DNA of 64,000 nt from Phlegmacium glaucopus (GCA_015039465.1 MU130211.1:96802-160801); one strand, 5' to 3'; shown: positions 12,750-23,247, counted from the stretch's first letter. The notes: generated by a model not told the origin, from the letters alone. Made by a program: numbers and translations.

Positions 12750-13560
12750 ATTATGCAAGGGAAGTGAGGGCCACACCCTATCTTCATGAAGAGCCTGAAG
12801 TTTTCAAGTCCATAACCACTTCACCTAATAGTGTCAAGGGATACCCAGTTTCTTGTCAGACCAGCCAAACACAACCATCTAAAAACCTTTTGTCACTGTA
12901 AGGTGGTGGCTTGTCTTCAGGTTGAGCCTCAGCAAAATGTTTTGTTACATTTGTCTGGCAAAGGCTTTCAAGGAGGGTAGCATGGTGTTCTTTTGTATCT
13001 TCAGGAAGCATTGAATCAAAGTTGCTGACTTTGCACCACTGACAGTACTGTGCCTACAAAACTTGTTAGGATAGCCAAATTGACAAGGAAAAAAACCTGG
13101 TACCCTGTGGTGAGCAGCCATGTGGTGATGAAGTGTTGTGCAATCATTGACTAGAATTGCTTCAGTCATCATGCCTGTACTGTAAAATAAATGTAAGCAT
13201 CTTGAATTGAATAAAGAATAAAAAAACCACAGGACTTATGTGCATGTTATACATTTTTTGGGTACCTTTTGCCAGAACTCATCAATGTCTGCTGTAGGAT
13301 TGGACTTATTCATTCAGCCAGTATCTTCAGTTTCGGACTCAACCTTGAGTACTCTCACATTGTGGTGCATCCCATCATTGTCAATGTTGTTATCATCTAA
13401 CAAAAGTAGAGTTAGATATGTCATTGAGCATAAAAAAATAATTCACATACTACAAGCCCAGTTTTTTTTCTTTCTCTTTGGCTCTTCCTTTGCTGCTGAT
13501 GTCAAATCCAACTCTGATGAACAATCAGAATGTATGTCAGGCTCCTAAAAGCAGCCGCTC
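12750..13560 (-). pseudogene. hAT-type transposase relic (N-terminal BED-like region)
   Basis: In minus-strand order the segment reads an acidic/basic leader with KKKNWACSMCE, then IDEFWQKVPKKC, then HHHMAAHH (about 13105), and in another frame YCQWCKVSNFDSMLPEDT, QTNVTKHFAEAQPEDKPPPYSDK (in pieces). This order, a CX2C-type finger with a paired-His RRHMAAHH motif followed by a W-C, MLPxDTKE and KPxPYSDK block, is what I recall at the N terminus of fungal hAT transposases with BED fingers. The changes of frame show it is broken, and the catalytic C-terminal part was not found. Confidence 0.6.
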
Positions 13561-13816
13561 ATCTTTCAAGCTATTCATACTATGAGGGAGCTTATCTAAT
13601 AATTGATGGCTGAACAAATCAACAAACCTAAGGTCTTGAGCTTGTAAGAGGGCGGCTGCCAGAAAAGTTGGTTGGTGATCTTGGAGACCACTGATTAACC
13701 CCAAGGTTGGGTTCGCTAAGCAGTTGTGTCACATTCTCATCACAAGCAATATTGATGTAGACACTAGACACAAAAATTTGAATATGATATGAAAACTAAG
13801 TACTTATGAGCCTTAA

Positions 13817-14249
13817 CTTCTCAGTATCATTCCAGCTCTTCCAATGTTACTCCAAACCCATTACCACATCTTCACCATAATGACTATTTCTTTGTCATCA
13901 CTTTCCCACTATCAGTCAGCACACCTGCTACAGATTATTCACCCAAGAATGCAGGACCTTCCAGGAGCAGAACGCAGCACTTTATATTTATCTCTTATAT
14001 TTTGGTTGCTATTCCTTTTATTTAAGTACTTGAAGCTTGTATGTATTCCTCAGTTTCAAATATCAACTTAGTTTCCTCCTCTTGTTCATCCTCTAAGTCA
14101 CTGAGGCTTCCATCTTATTCCTTTCTCTTCCAGCTCCGAAATCAAGATTCTATAGGAGCTGGGCAGCACAGCACATATGCTGGGGCCAAAGTCCTTTCTG
14201 TTACTTGTTCCGGAATTACTCCAACATTATCCCTCTGCTTAAACTTAAC
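13817..14249 (+). mobile_element. LTR family Y, 5'-truncated copy
   Basis: From TATCATTCCAGCTCTTCC to CTTAAACTTAACA this matches the Y family copies at 6887-7453 and 44582-45181, including the GATTATTCACCCAAGAATGC and GCTGGGCAGCACAGCACAT blocks. The first 130 bases or so of the LTR are missing, so no target duplication can be assigned. Confidence 0.72.
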
Positions 14250-14356
14250 ACACCACCTGATCAAGATTTGCTTCTCAACCAACACCCATCCAGAGCCAAT
14301 TGAGTATGGGGACCCAAGTCTCCTGTATCAGCTTGGGAAAGATATCTCAACCGGTT

Positions 14357-14735
14357 GTTAGCTCAACCAAATTGGCAGGTGGACCAACCGGCTGGCAACC
14401 TATACATCCAACCCTGCTGTCAACATTAGTATCTCTTTTCCTGACCCTCATTCAGGCCCAGTCCCAACTCTTTTTACTTCCAACTTTCATTCAGGCCTGA
14501 ACCTGAATGGAACTTCAACTTATTATTTTATTTATTCACGTATGACACCATTTTAATTATTTTATTATCACACCATTATTTATTTATTTTCATATGTCTG
14601 TTATGTCCATACTCATACTTAAATACTTTCCCATCCTAGCAGAGATCCCCATCCTTTCCTTTTTGGATCTCCTGCTAGGTGAGTTAGCTGTAATCAATAC
14701 TTATAATTTTATTAACTTTGGATCTCCTGCTAGTG
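14357..14735 (-). mobile_element. A-like LTR fragment, inverted
   Basis: The block containing CCTAGCAGAGATCCCCATCC and CCTGCTAGGTGAGTTAG is the reverse complement of the characteristic part of the A-type LTRs. It starts at TGTTAGCTCAACC and fades after GGATCTCCTGCTAGTG. It lies opposite in orientation to the A copy starting at 15008. No target duplication was recognised. Confidence 0.5.
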
Positions 14736-15007
14736 TGCCCGGCTTCAACCTGATTTTTGGTTATGTTTGGCCTCAACCAAACTCCCAAATATTTGGACAA
14801 ATTCCAATCCTGATTGGGACTGGCCAACTTTCAGTCACCCTTACAAATTTTTCACAGGCACCACAGCCACCTTGAGAAGTCAACAAGACTTTGAGTCTGG
14901 AGTTGGTCATGAAAAAAAATTTAAAAAATTACAAAAAGCTGAACTGTACAGTATACCAAACATATATTTCAGCCACCCAAAGCTGCAGCTTGAGCCCAAG
15001 CCCACAG

Positions 15008-16487
15008 TGTAAGGGCAACTGCACCAGTGACTTAGTCAGACTAGCAGGGGATCCAAAGAGGAAAGGATAAGGATCCCTGCTAGGATGGAGGGGTATTTAA
15101 GTACTAATATGGACATAACAGAAATAAATAAAGGAATGGTGTGATAAATAAAGATAATAAAAATGGTGTCATGTAAAAATAAAATAAAATAATAAAATGA
15201 GAAGTTGGATTGGGACCAGGAGTTTGACCAGGACCAATTGGGATTCAGGAGTTGAGCCTGTTGATATATAACTCCATCCAGAGAGCAGTGGACCAGTCTT
15301 TAGGTCAAAAGAGTCCCTGTTATTTGTTTAGGGAAGGCTTAGCCTTAGACTTGTAACACACAGAGGTAGAGGGAAATAATAGAGGTGATGAGGATGAGGA
15401 TGAGGAAGAATGAGGAAGAATCTTCAGTAAGACTATAGCAGTAGACAGTATGGATAGATTGACACTAAGGGGCAGAAAAGCGAACTTAAGGGAGGAATTC
15501 CACTGAGATGATGACTGTAGAGGACTAAGAAGTGGATTGAGGGAAACTACCTATCCTGGTACAAAAGAGCAGTATTTATGCCCTAAGGATGAGGCTGTGT
15601 AGAACAATAAAACAGAAAGTATGCGCGGTCAAAGGAAGATGAAGAGACAACAGCTATGAGAAGAAAAGAACAATGGAAAAGAAGAAGGAATAATAAAAAA
15701 ATATGTAAGGTGTCAAAGTACAAGAGAAAAGAAGAAAAGGCAGTGTGCATAGTCCAATAGCAAAATGTATCAACTCCACAGCCATGTGGTCATGTCAAAA
15801 TGTGAAAGGTCCTGAGTCAACACTTGAAAGGTGCAGCCTTGTTCCCAAGAAAATACCACTTACCCATGATCCCATGTTGCACAGCCTTGATAACACTTGA
15901 CACACTGCAAGAATAATCCTCTGCTGCTGATTCATCTGCAACTCCTGCTTAGTCATGATCCTCCTGGACTTCCTAAAGTGTCATAAAGAGGGTGGGAAGG
16001 ATCCAGGTACTGCATTTTAGCAGTGAATGATAAGATAAGAGGTAGACAATCAAGGATAGGTGAATCCAGGAGTGAGGTATGGCAAGGTAGATAGCTGAGG
16101 GGAAGACTTGTGGGTCCATAGCTGCAACAATGATGACAAGGCTTTTTACATAATGGGAGATGTAGCTGATGCATCCATAAATGGGCCGTTCTTGAAAGGA
16201 TGGGCCATAGATACCATAAAACATGAGCTGATGACCAATGTGAATAGATTGATTGCTTTGTTGTATTGCTAGCCAAGGAATAAAAGGATGGTAGATGTGC
16301 AGGATAATGTTGATTGTGTAGATGATAGATAACATGGTGAATTTGTTGACCAGGAACACAATTCAGGGCTGCTTCCAAAACAGGCAAGTGAATTCAAAGT
16401 CTGCTTTATTTTTATGATGGCAACTTTTAAGCTTTTTACCCATGCTACCAATCAGTATTGATGTATGATATCAGGTGTCCCCTAACA
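15008..16487. mobile_element. Solo LTR, family A, TSD CACAG, interrupted by element X
   Basis: The LTR begins TGTAAGGGCAACTGCACC and ends TCAGGTGTCCCCTAACA. It is flanked by CACAG at 15003-15007 and 16488-16492. Removing the X insertion (15267-16465) and one TGATA copy restores a normal A-type 3' end when compared with the 5130-5172 sequence. The insertion order is therefore A first, X second. Confidence 0.85.
15267..16465 (-). mobile_element. Element X, copy X1, TSD TGATA
   Basis: TGATA at 15262-15266 is repeated at 16466-16470 around a 1.2 kb block, and both flanks belong to the surrounding A-LTR. In its own sense (minus strand) the element starts near CATCAATACTGATTGG and ends near GGAGTTATA. 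It matches two plus-strand copies at 42370-43678 and 43679-45605. An open stretch on the minus strand (16387-15953) corresponds to open stretches in the other copies. The superfamily is unknown; the 5-bp duplication suggests an integrase-type insertion, perhaps another solo LTR. Confidence 0.75.
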
Positions 16488-16683
16488 CACAGCTCTTGAT
16501 ACTGAAGCCTGAGCCATAGGCCTGACCAAGCCAGAGTTATGGCTTGCAGACAGCTCAGCTAGCTGAGCCTGCACAACACTATTTTGAAGATTTAACCACT
16601 TCATTCTGACATCAATTTCAGCCTGCAGGACCTCCTGTATAGTGTAGGACTCTATCAAACATAAATTCTTACATTGAAATTCA

Positions 16684-17000
16684 CAGTACTTTTCTGTCTC
16701 CCACCAGATCTGCTCAGAATCTGACCAATTCTGAGCAGATTCTGAGCAGAGCTGATCAGAATTTGCAATACTTCTAAGTCAATTCCTACTAACTCATATT
16801 TTTTCAAACTTTTCTAACATATTAATTAAAATTAGAATTAAAATGGATTAATTACCCCCCTTTTTAAAGGGGGATTAGTTACCAATACATTAGAAGTACA
16901 AAATAATATATCTAATTCAGTACTTTACTGCCCCCCACCAGAATTGGTCAGAATCTGATCAGAATCTTACTTAGCCAGTAATTTCTAAAAAGATTCTAAG
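16684..17000. repeat. Possible MITE ends with TCAGAATCTGA words
   Basis: Two similar blocks, AGTACTTTTCTGTCTCCCAC at 16685 and AGTACTTTACTGCCCCCCAC at 16919, are each followed by repeats of GATCAGAATCTGA-like words. Similar words recur at 18325-18440, and the reverse complement of the first block resembles GGTGGGGGAGAGTAAAG at 49180. These look like ends of a non-autonomous DNA transposon family, but complete units could not be delimited. Confidence 0.3.
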
Positions 17001-17084
17001 AAAAAATTCTATATTCTCAAATATCTTGAATACAAAAAGTTCAATATTATTGATTTTATTAATACTAATAGCCTAGTAAGGTAT

Positions 17085-18215
17085 CAAAACAAATACCCTA
17101 GTGAGAGGGGTTGTTGGTGTCATTTTAATAGCCTATAGAAAGTAAAAAAAATAAACCCCCAGTGGGGGTGCTGTCATTGCCATTGTTGTTATCCATTAAA
17201 ATAAATAGATACCCTGTAAGAGGTTGTTGTTGTAGCAAGGAATGAGCGGCGGTGGGTGGGTGTTGTATGTTGTTGTTGTATCCATGTGGGCGCCATTGGA
17301 TGTATGTGGGTGTAGCTGGACATGTGTGGGTGTGGGTGGGTGTCATTGTACGTGTCTGTACATGTCTGGGTGTCATTGTATGCATCTGTGTTGTCGGTGT
17401 AAGGAATGGAGAATCTTCGCACACGGATTACGAATCATATCACAATCACGTGACTCAGTCACAAAGGACTCCCCGTTTTAGTATCTCTTTCGAGCCACTC
17501 TAGTGGCCTCTCATAGTTGTGGCATGAATATGTGTCTCGCATTGTCTTGAAATAGTATAAATACGGTATAGAATTACACAGAATATAGTCATCTTTTCCC
17601 CCAAAATACACTACAACCCCAAAATACTATAATCCAGTCCCACAGAATCTATCTCTCTTACATCGGGGTGACATTGTACACATGTGGGTGTAACTGGACA
17701 TGTTGGGGCATCATTGGATGTGTGTAGGTGTTGTTGGGGTGTTGTTGTACGGGTCTGGGGGTCATTGGATGCATGTGGGTGTTGTTGGGGTGTTGTTGTA
17801 CATGTCTGGGTGTCATTGGATGTGTGTGGGTGTTGTTGGGGTGTTGTTGTACACCATACATGAGCTATTATAAAGTGTTAGTAATGAAGTAAGATAAAAT
17901 AAAATAAAAAAATACCCCCCCTCACCAAGGGGGGTTACCGTTGTTATGTGGCACATCATCGTCATTGTGCTGCCCTTGTTGCGTATTGGGTATTAGCATA
18001 TAATAAATAATTGACTTACCTTTTTATGACCACAGACGATGCACAGTATCATATGTGGTCATCGTTGCTGGCCGTGTGATGGTGTGAGAAACAGTTAAGA
18101 GAATGAAATCTGAATCAACACAACTTGGGGTGTCACATGTGATCACGTGATCACACCCCTCACACTGAACAAAATACAGAATTTTGACAGCAGCAAGGCA
18201 TTGCAATCCTTAAAT
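17085..18215. repeat. W-type repeat region: G/T minisatellites and C/G hairpins
   Basis: The region contains two minisatellite blocks (about 17240-17400 and 17680-17855) made of variants of GGGTGTCATTGGATG and GGGTGTTGTTG. It also has several short hairpins of the type ACCC-loop-GGGT followed by TGTTG or TGCTG (17093, 17153, 17208, 17917). The 3' part (GTGATCACGTGATCAC, then ACAGAATTTTGACAGCAGCA) resembles 46020-46090. It is probably one degenerate repeat family. ORFs over the minisatellite are low-complexity artefacts. Confidence 0.5.
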
Positions 18216-19351
18216 ATTGTAATATTTGGTTCCTGGTTCAATTCCTGCACCATACAGATTATATAATTATTTTATTATTATTATTAGTATGGTCAGGTGA
18301 TTAATTTCTTAAGCTCAATTCTGTTGGTCACAATTAAATCTGATTAGATCAGATCAGAACTGGTCTTTCTGATCAGATCTGATCAGAAAAATTGGCCCTA
18401 TTACTGCCATTTGGGCTGGTAAACATTCTGATCTGATCTGGTGGATCACAGCAAAGACCTCGAAATTCAAGCACCAGAGGCTATCTATAGACTAGTAGGA
18501 TCATCAGGAATATACATAGCAGGTTACTAAAAGAGCTATAGTAGCAAGTCCAATTGTGCATGAACAGATTAAAGTTGGACAGAATTGCAATTGAACATCC
18601 TTTGAATAAACCAGAAGTATGAGAGAGGTATTATGCAAACAGACTGCCTTAGTAATTCTTTCTCAAATTCTCATTTAACCATTCTTAAGCAAGTTGATAG
18701 CAAGATCCAAAGCAGCATCTTTGACATTTTAGACACATCATAAATTACTCCAGATGAGTTATTAATGTTTTCAGTAGATTTTAATTTGTAGACAATGACT
18801 TACTTAATACCAATAATAGTGGCTTTGCTTGCATTACTAGTTTTATCCTGAAAGCTATATAAAATGGCTTTTATCCTTGTACAGCTCCTTGGAGCTTATC
18901 TTGGTATCCAAAATCTCTCTAGCCTTATTTTGTGTTTCCTTTATGAACAAGAAAACCCACTGCACAATGTTCCTCTTGCAGATTGCCTACAGTTTGGGTG
19001 TAACATTTGTGTATTCCTTTGTGAAATATCAATCTATTAAGACTATTATTATACACCTAGGGACAAATCTGGCATTTGAGGGAATTTAGGATGTTTTGAG
19101 AGAGGATTTGTGCAGTTGATTCATAGAGAAAGGGACCTGCATACCACAATTGCATTTTTGTGGAACATGATTCTGACTTACCAGGGTTTGGGGTCTGTAT
19201 TTGGCTTGAATACAATTATTTTTTTTGGTCACTAACAAGAAGGTGAAATATCCTTGTGCCCTTATTTAATATTTATTGGTTCTCAATAGTTGGAAACTCC
19301 CTATGTCCGGACACTAGGATGTGGATGATTGAGCTGGACTTTGACCAAACA
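18216..19351. other. No gene recognised; tRNA-like word near 18230
   Basis: A GGTTCAATTCC word at about 18236 resembles a pol III B box and may mark a SINE remnant. A 70-residue open stretch at 18877-19089 has no recognisable family. GATCAGATCTGATCAGA-like words occur at 18325-18440. The stretch ends at the AAACA target site of the LTR element that follows. Confidence 0.3.
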
Positions 19352-19606
19352 TGTTAGGGGATAACCCTGAGGTATATACCATCTTCACTGTTGATATTTT
19401 ATCCTTATTTCGACTTGATTACATACTTATTTGCCACTGTTTGGCTACCACCCTATTTCGAGTAGTAGTCAGTAATTACTGACCTTATCTCATTATTAAC
19501 TGGAATTCCCTACTTTGCTAGCTTGCTGCTGCTATTATCTAGTCTTTATAGACTGTTTACTCTCTTTAGAGTCCCCTTCTCCTCTTATATGTAGGTTGCC
19601 CTAACA
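19352..19606 (+). repeat. 5' LTR of element B
   Basis: 255 bp, TG...CA ends with TGTTAGG/CCTAACA inverted tips. It matches the 3' LTR throughout on visual comparison. Confidence 0.93.
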
Positions 19607-19742
19607 TCATAATGAGATAATCTAAGTGTCTGGCCCCTGCCCCACACTGCTGTTGCCTCTGGTACTAGTCTATCACTGTCAACTACCCCAGGAACCTCCC
19701 TCTGCTCCCTCTGGACCTCAGGAAGCCCCCTGGAACCTTTCT

Positions 19743-21558
19743 ATGAACTCTTATGAGCCACAGGAACACCATAAACCCCCAAAAAAGCGAAATTCCCCCC
19801 ATACTTCGACTTTTTCACCACCAAACCTCAACGCGCAGCCAAATCGACACCACCATCATCCCCCTAACACCCTACCACGTCCCCAGCAGGTATCCCGAGT
19901 GAAACGAACCCAAAACAACGAAAAGCGAACCCAAAATCGGGTTTTTTCGGGTTTTTCAGTATCTCCACCCCCAGACAACCAAATCGCCCCAAATCTTCGC
20001 CAAAAACGACTACGAACGGACCCTAAACACCCTCTGAAGGTCCCACAAGAAAAGCGAAAGCAACGCGACGAAAATCGAGCCCGAACTCCTCCATTTTCGC
20101 CATTTTCGCCTTTTTCAGTATCTCCACACCCAGACAACAAAACACGCCGAAATCTTCACCGGAATCGACCAAAAACCAACCCTCTATATCCCCAGAAGGT
20201 TTTACAAGTAAAACGAAAGGAAAACAACCCAAAAGTCCCTCCAAAACATCGCCAGCTCACACCTTATACCCCAACCATGGATCGACAGACCTGGGAAACA
20301 ATAAGGGACCTTGTACTGGAGCTTCGGGAGGATTTTAGAGAGAGAAGTATAATATTGGATAATATGGCTAGGCTGCTTAGAGAAGAGAGAGAAGAAAGGC
20401 AGAAAGCACGAGGTATGACAGCCAACTCTAGGGCTGCCAACCGTCCCGTCCACGGGGACGGCCGTCTAAAATCAACCCAGTGACGGGTGACGGTCCGTGT
20501 ACAGACGGCCGTCTTTTTTGAAATCCAAAGGTCGGTCGGGTCGGGTACGGTATAAAGACGGCCGTGACGGCCGTACACGGTAAAACAAGGAGAAAATTCA
20601 TTTTACTTGAAATATTCGCACAGTTAAAAATGTCTACAAAGCTACAGAATATGTAATCTGGAATAAAAATTCTATGAAACCCACAATTAAGCTGGTTGAT
20701 GACCAAATTGTTGAGACTGAAGCCAAATATTTAATTTAATTTATATTTAATTTGTTTTTTAGCACTAATAATTGGTGTAAATAGGTCAGAGAATAGCTCC
20801 CCTGACTTCCCAGATTTATTTGGGAGGGAAATATTAACACAATTTTTGAATAAATTGACTTTTTTGCATTTCTCGTTTAGTATACACCCACTACCCGTGT
20901 ACGGCCATCCACGGCCGTCTTGAGACGGGTAAAGACGGTTCACGGACCGTTGAAACACGGCCGTGAATATTCAAGTTTTGAATCTCGTCGGGTCGGCATC
21001 CGTCACCGTGAGACGGTACCCGTGAACCGTCCAGGACGGGGCCGGTTGGCAGCCCTAGCCAACTCCCCCTCAAATGTCATCCCCCCTGTTCCCCATACCC
21101 CATCTACTCCATTTCCTACCATCCCTCAGCCATCCTATACCTCTGTCTCCACCCAAACTACCCCCCCTGTTGTCTGCCAACCATCCTACACTTCCATTTC
21201 CACCCAAACGGGCCAAACCGAACCCCTTACTGAAATCTTCGAAATCGCTACCCCCGTACCACCTGTTGTTCAACCCCCTCCTACTCCTACTCCTACTCCT
21301 ACTCCTACTCCTACCTCATGCCTGGGCCCTATACCATCACCACCACCATTGCTGCCAACCTCCTTCCTCACCCCTGTTTCTGCGCCCATCCCAGAGTCTC
21401 TGTTGGGATCCACAACATTTTCCCGACCCCAAGCCAGCTCCGATAGGCTGGCCACCCTACGACCTCGGCCATATCCACCATCTCGGTTACGGCCTGAGCC
21501 TGAACCTCCCCCTGGACCTAGTCCCACCAGTCGAGTGCGTCGAGGACGTCACACCTAA
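19743..21558 (+). pseudogene. Gag-like ORF1 of element B, split by a MITE
   Basis: The reading frame is open from about 19626; the first ATG is at 19743 (MNSYEPQEHHK). It encodes Pro/Lys/Arg-rich sequence with three repeats of a PDNQ/PDNK-containing unit (about 19960, 20130 and the preceding segment) and then a charged predicted helix (ETIRDLVLELREDFRERS). At 20428 a 629-bp MITE plus its 8-bp target duplication breaks the frame. The added 637 bp shifts frame by one, and the frame that continues at 21066 (SPSNVIPPVPHTP) is exactly the one expected if MITE and one duplication copy are removed. The tail has PTPTPT repeats and ends RVRRGRHT. It is probably a structural (Gag-like) protein, inferred from position only. 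Confidence 0.7.
20429..21057. mobile_element. hAT-type MITE, TSD GCCAACTC
   Basis: The ends TAGGGCTGCCAACCG and CGGTTGGCAGCCCTA are inverted repeats. The 8-bp duplication GCCAACTC lies at 20421-20428 and 21058-21065. The 8-bp duplication and TAGGG-type tips are those of the hAT superfamily. The 629-bp body is rich in ACGGCCGT words near both ends and AT-rich in the middle; no transposase is encoded. Confidence 0.93.
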
Positions 21559-21698
21559 ACAAGGGGGTAATACAACTCTCTTTATTTAAATATTTTCCCA
21601 CCTCACTCCTTTTCTTTAACCATTTCACTACCTCACTCCTTTATTCCCAATTTCTTCCATCATACTCCCTTGTTTTTAATTGTTTGTGATATTTTGAC

Positions 21699-22382
21699 AT
21701 GTTTGACAAGGAACCGGTCATCAAATACTCTGATTTCAACATCCCCAACTTCCCACGACATCTTGACACATCTCCAACTTTGACATCGACCTTTGACATC
21801 CCCACTTCTAAATTTAACATGCCCTCCCAAGTCCTTTCCAAACCACAATATTCCCCTTCTCTTCGTCGAAAGACTTCTTTCGGTCCTACACCCGAGTCCT
21901 TGCCTTCCAACATCTGGGATCGACCACTCACATCATCGCAAGAAAACGAAATTGATCACCTTGTCGAGCTACTCAATGATGTTCTTGAAGATATGCGAGG
22001 GGAATCTGCAGGACGGTATGGTGGTATAAAGTGGAAGAATGACCCATTCTATATGTCTACCTCAGCAAAGTTGAAGAAGTCGACGTCCCTGGCCACCGTC
22101 GCCGCCAACTACAAACTCTCCTTCGGATCATTCCTATCATCCCTGACCCACTCATCAAAACCGTCACCCTCACCTTCATCCTCATCTTCATTACCATATT
22201 CCTTTCCATCTCCACCCTCATTCTCGTCACCATCGCTACTGCTATCCCCAAGATCCTCTTCATCTTCATCTTTGTCATCATTGTCTTCTGACTCACACCT
22301 GACTTGCCTCTCCCACCAAACCATTCGACCAATGTCCAGTCACAGCCCAAACCTAAACCTGGGATATGGTTCTACCAGCTGA
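21699..22382 (+). CDS. ORF2 of element B, unknown function
   Basis: The ORF starts at an ATG at 21699 (MFDKEPVIKYSDFNIPN) and runs 227 residues to 22382. The first half is of normal complexity (for example ENEIDHLVELLNDVLEDM, a probable helix). The second half is a serine/proline run from trinucleotide-like repeats. It has no reverse transcriptase, integrase or protease motif. It may be the remnant of a pol or gag segment or an element-specific protein. The low-complexity half could be read in other frames equally well, so the C-terminal end is uncertain. Confidence 0.45.
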   Translation: MFDKEPVIKYSDFNIPNFPRHLDTSPTLTSTFDIPTSKFNMPSQVLSKPQYSPSLRRKTSFGPTPESLPSNIWDRPLTSSQENEIDHLVELLNDVLEDMRGESAGRYGGIKWKNDPFYMSTSAKLKKSTSLATVAANYKLSFGSFLSSLTHSSKPSPSPSSSSSLPYSFPSPPSFSSPSLLLSPRSSSSSSLSSLSSDSHLTCLSHQTIRPMSSHSPNLNLGYGSTS

Positions 22383-22418
22383 GTGCATCGAGGACGTTGC
22401 ACCTTAATGAGGGGGTGA

Positions 22419-22673
22419 TGTTAGGGGATAACCCTGAGGTATATACCATCTTCACTGTTGATATTTTATCCTTATTTCGACTTGATTACATACTTATTTG
22501 CCACTGTTTGGCTACCACCCTATTTCGAGTAGTAGTCAGTAATTACTGACCTTATCTCATTATTAACTGGAATTCCCTACTTTGCTAGCTTGCTGCTGCT
22601 ATTATCTAGTCTTTATAGACTGTTTACTCTCTTTAGAGTCCCCTTCTCCTCTTATATGTAGGTTGCCCTAACA
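22419..22673 (+). repeat. 3' LTR of element B
   Basis: 255 bp, same sequence as 19352-19606 on visual comparison, preceded by a purine-rich GAGGGGGTGA tract and followed by the AAACA target duplication. Confidence 0.93.
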
Positions 22674-22735
22674 AAACAGGTAATTGTGCCATGTCTGTGA
22701 TTGACATCAACTCAATCCTCCATAGAGTCCATATG

Positions 22736-23247
22736 GGTCATGCTCAGTAAAAATGAGAAGTCATGTAAGTCATGTAATAGTCACATGAAAGATGGGCAAA
22801 AGTCAAGCAAAAGTCATGTACCTGACTAAATGACAAAATTTTTGACACTTATATGACTACTAAAATTGGTGTTCACTGTTTGTTGCAAAACCATTAGTCA
22901 TTGATGCATCAATCATTGCTATAATATGTAATGTCACTAACATACTAATAGAAGTAATAGTAACTACAACTTAGCTCAATGGCAAGGTCGTGCCTACATG
23001 CCAATGCTGACTAAACTGGTTTTTAATTTGAGACCAGAATCTGACCGTCTTGAGACCCAAAATTCCAATTAGAGCCATTTTAAAAACATATGACTAGTCG
23101 ACCTTGTGTTCATCAATTTCATAGTCATGTGGTAGTCAAAAAATTTGCAATTTAGTCTACTCAAGTCACAAACTATGACTTTACGTGACTTTACTGTGAC
23201 TTTACCGTGACATTACCTGACTTCTCCTTTTTACTGAGAGTCATGGG
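22736..23247. mobile_element. Non-autonomous TIR element with GTCATG-rich ends
   Basis: The left end contains GTCATGCTCAGTAAAAATGA and GAAGTCATGTAAGTCATG. The right end, reverse-complemented, reads CATGACTCTCAGTAAAAAGG and GAAGTCAGGTAATGTCA. The interior carries repeated GTGACTTTAC words and a TAGCTCAATGGCAAGG stretch (22973) similar to a pol III A box. No ORF is present. Exact tips and target duplication are unclear. Confidence 0.55.

Larger units (their letters stand above)
19352..22673 (+). mobile_element. LTR retroelement B with indistinguishable LTRs, TSD AAACA, no reverse transcriptase
   Basis: Two 255-bp LTRs (19352-19606 and 22419-22673) start TGTTAGGGGATAACC and end GTTGCCCTAACA; by eye they are identical. 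AAACA flanks the element at 19347-19351 and 22674-22678. A purine-rich run (GAGGGGGTGA) directly precedes the 3' LTR, as a polypurine tract should. The interior (about 2.8 kb) has two proline/serine-rich ORFs and no protease, reverse transcriptase or integrase. It is thus a non-autonomous LTR element, and a recent one judging by its LTRs. A hAT-like MITE (20429-21057) interrupts ORF1. A primer-binding site was not identified. Confidence 0.93.

Noticed and set aside
17125..17861. Frames with THPHTH-type repeats, and the possibility of a CRISPR-like array
   Set aside because: The repeats are degenerate, adjacent minisatellite units without unique spacers, in a eukaryotic genome.
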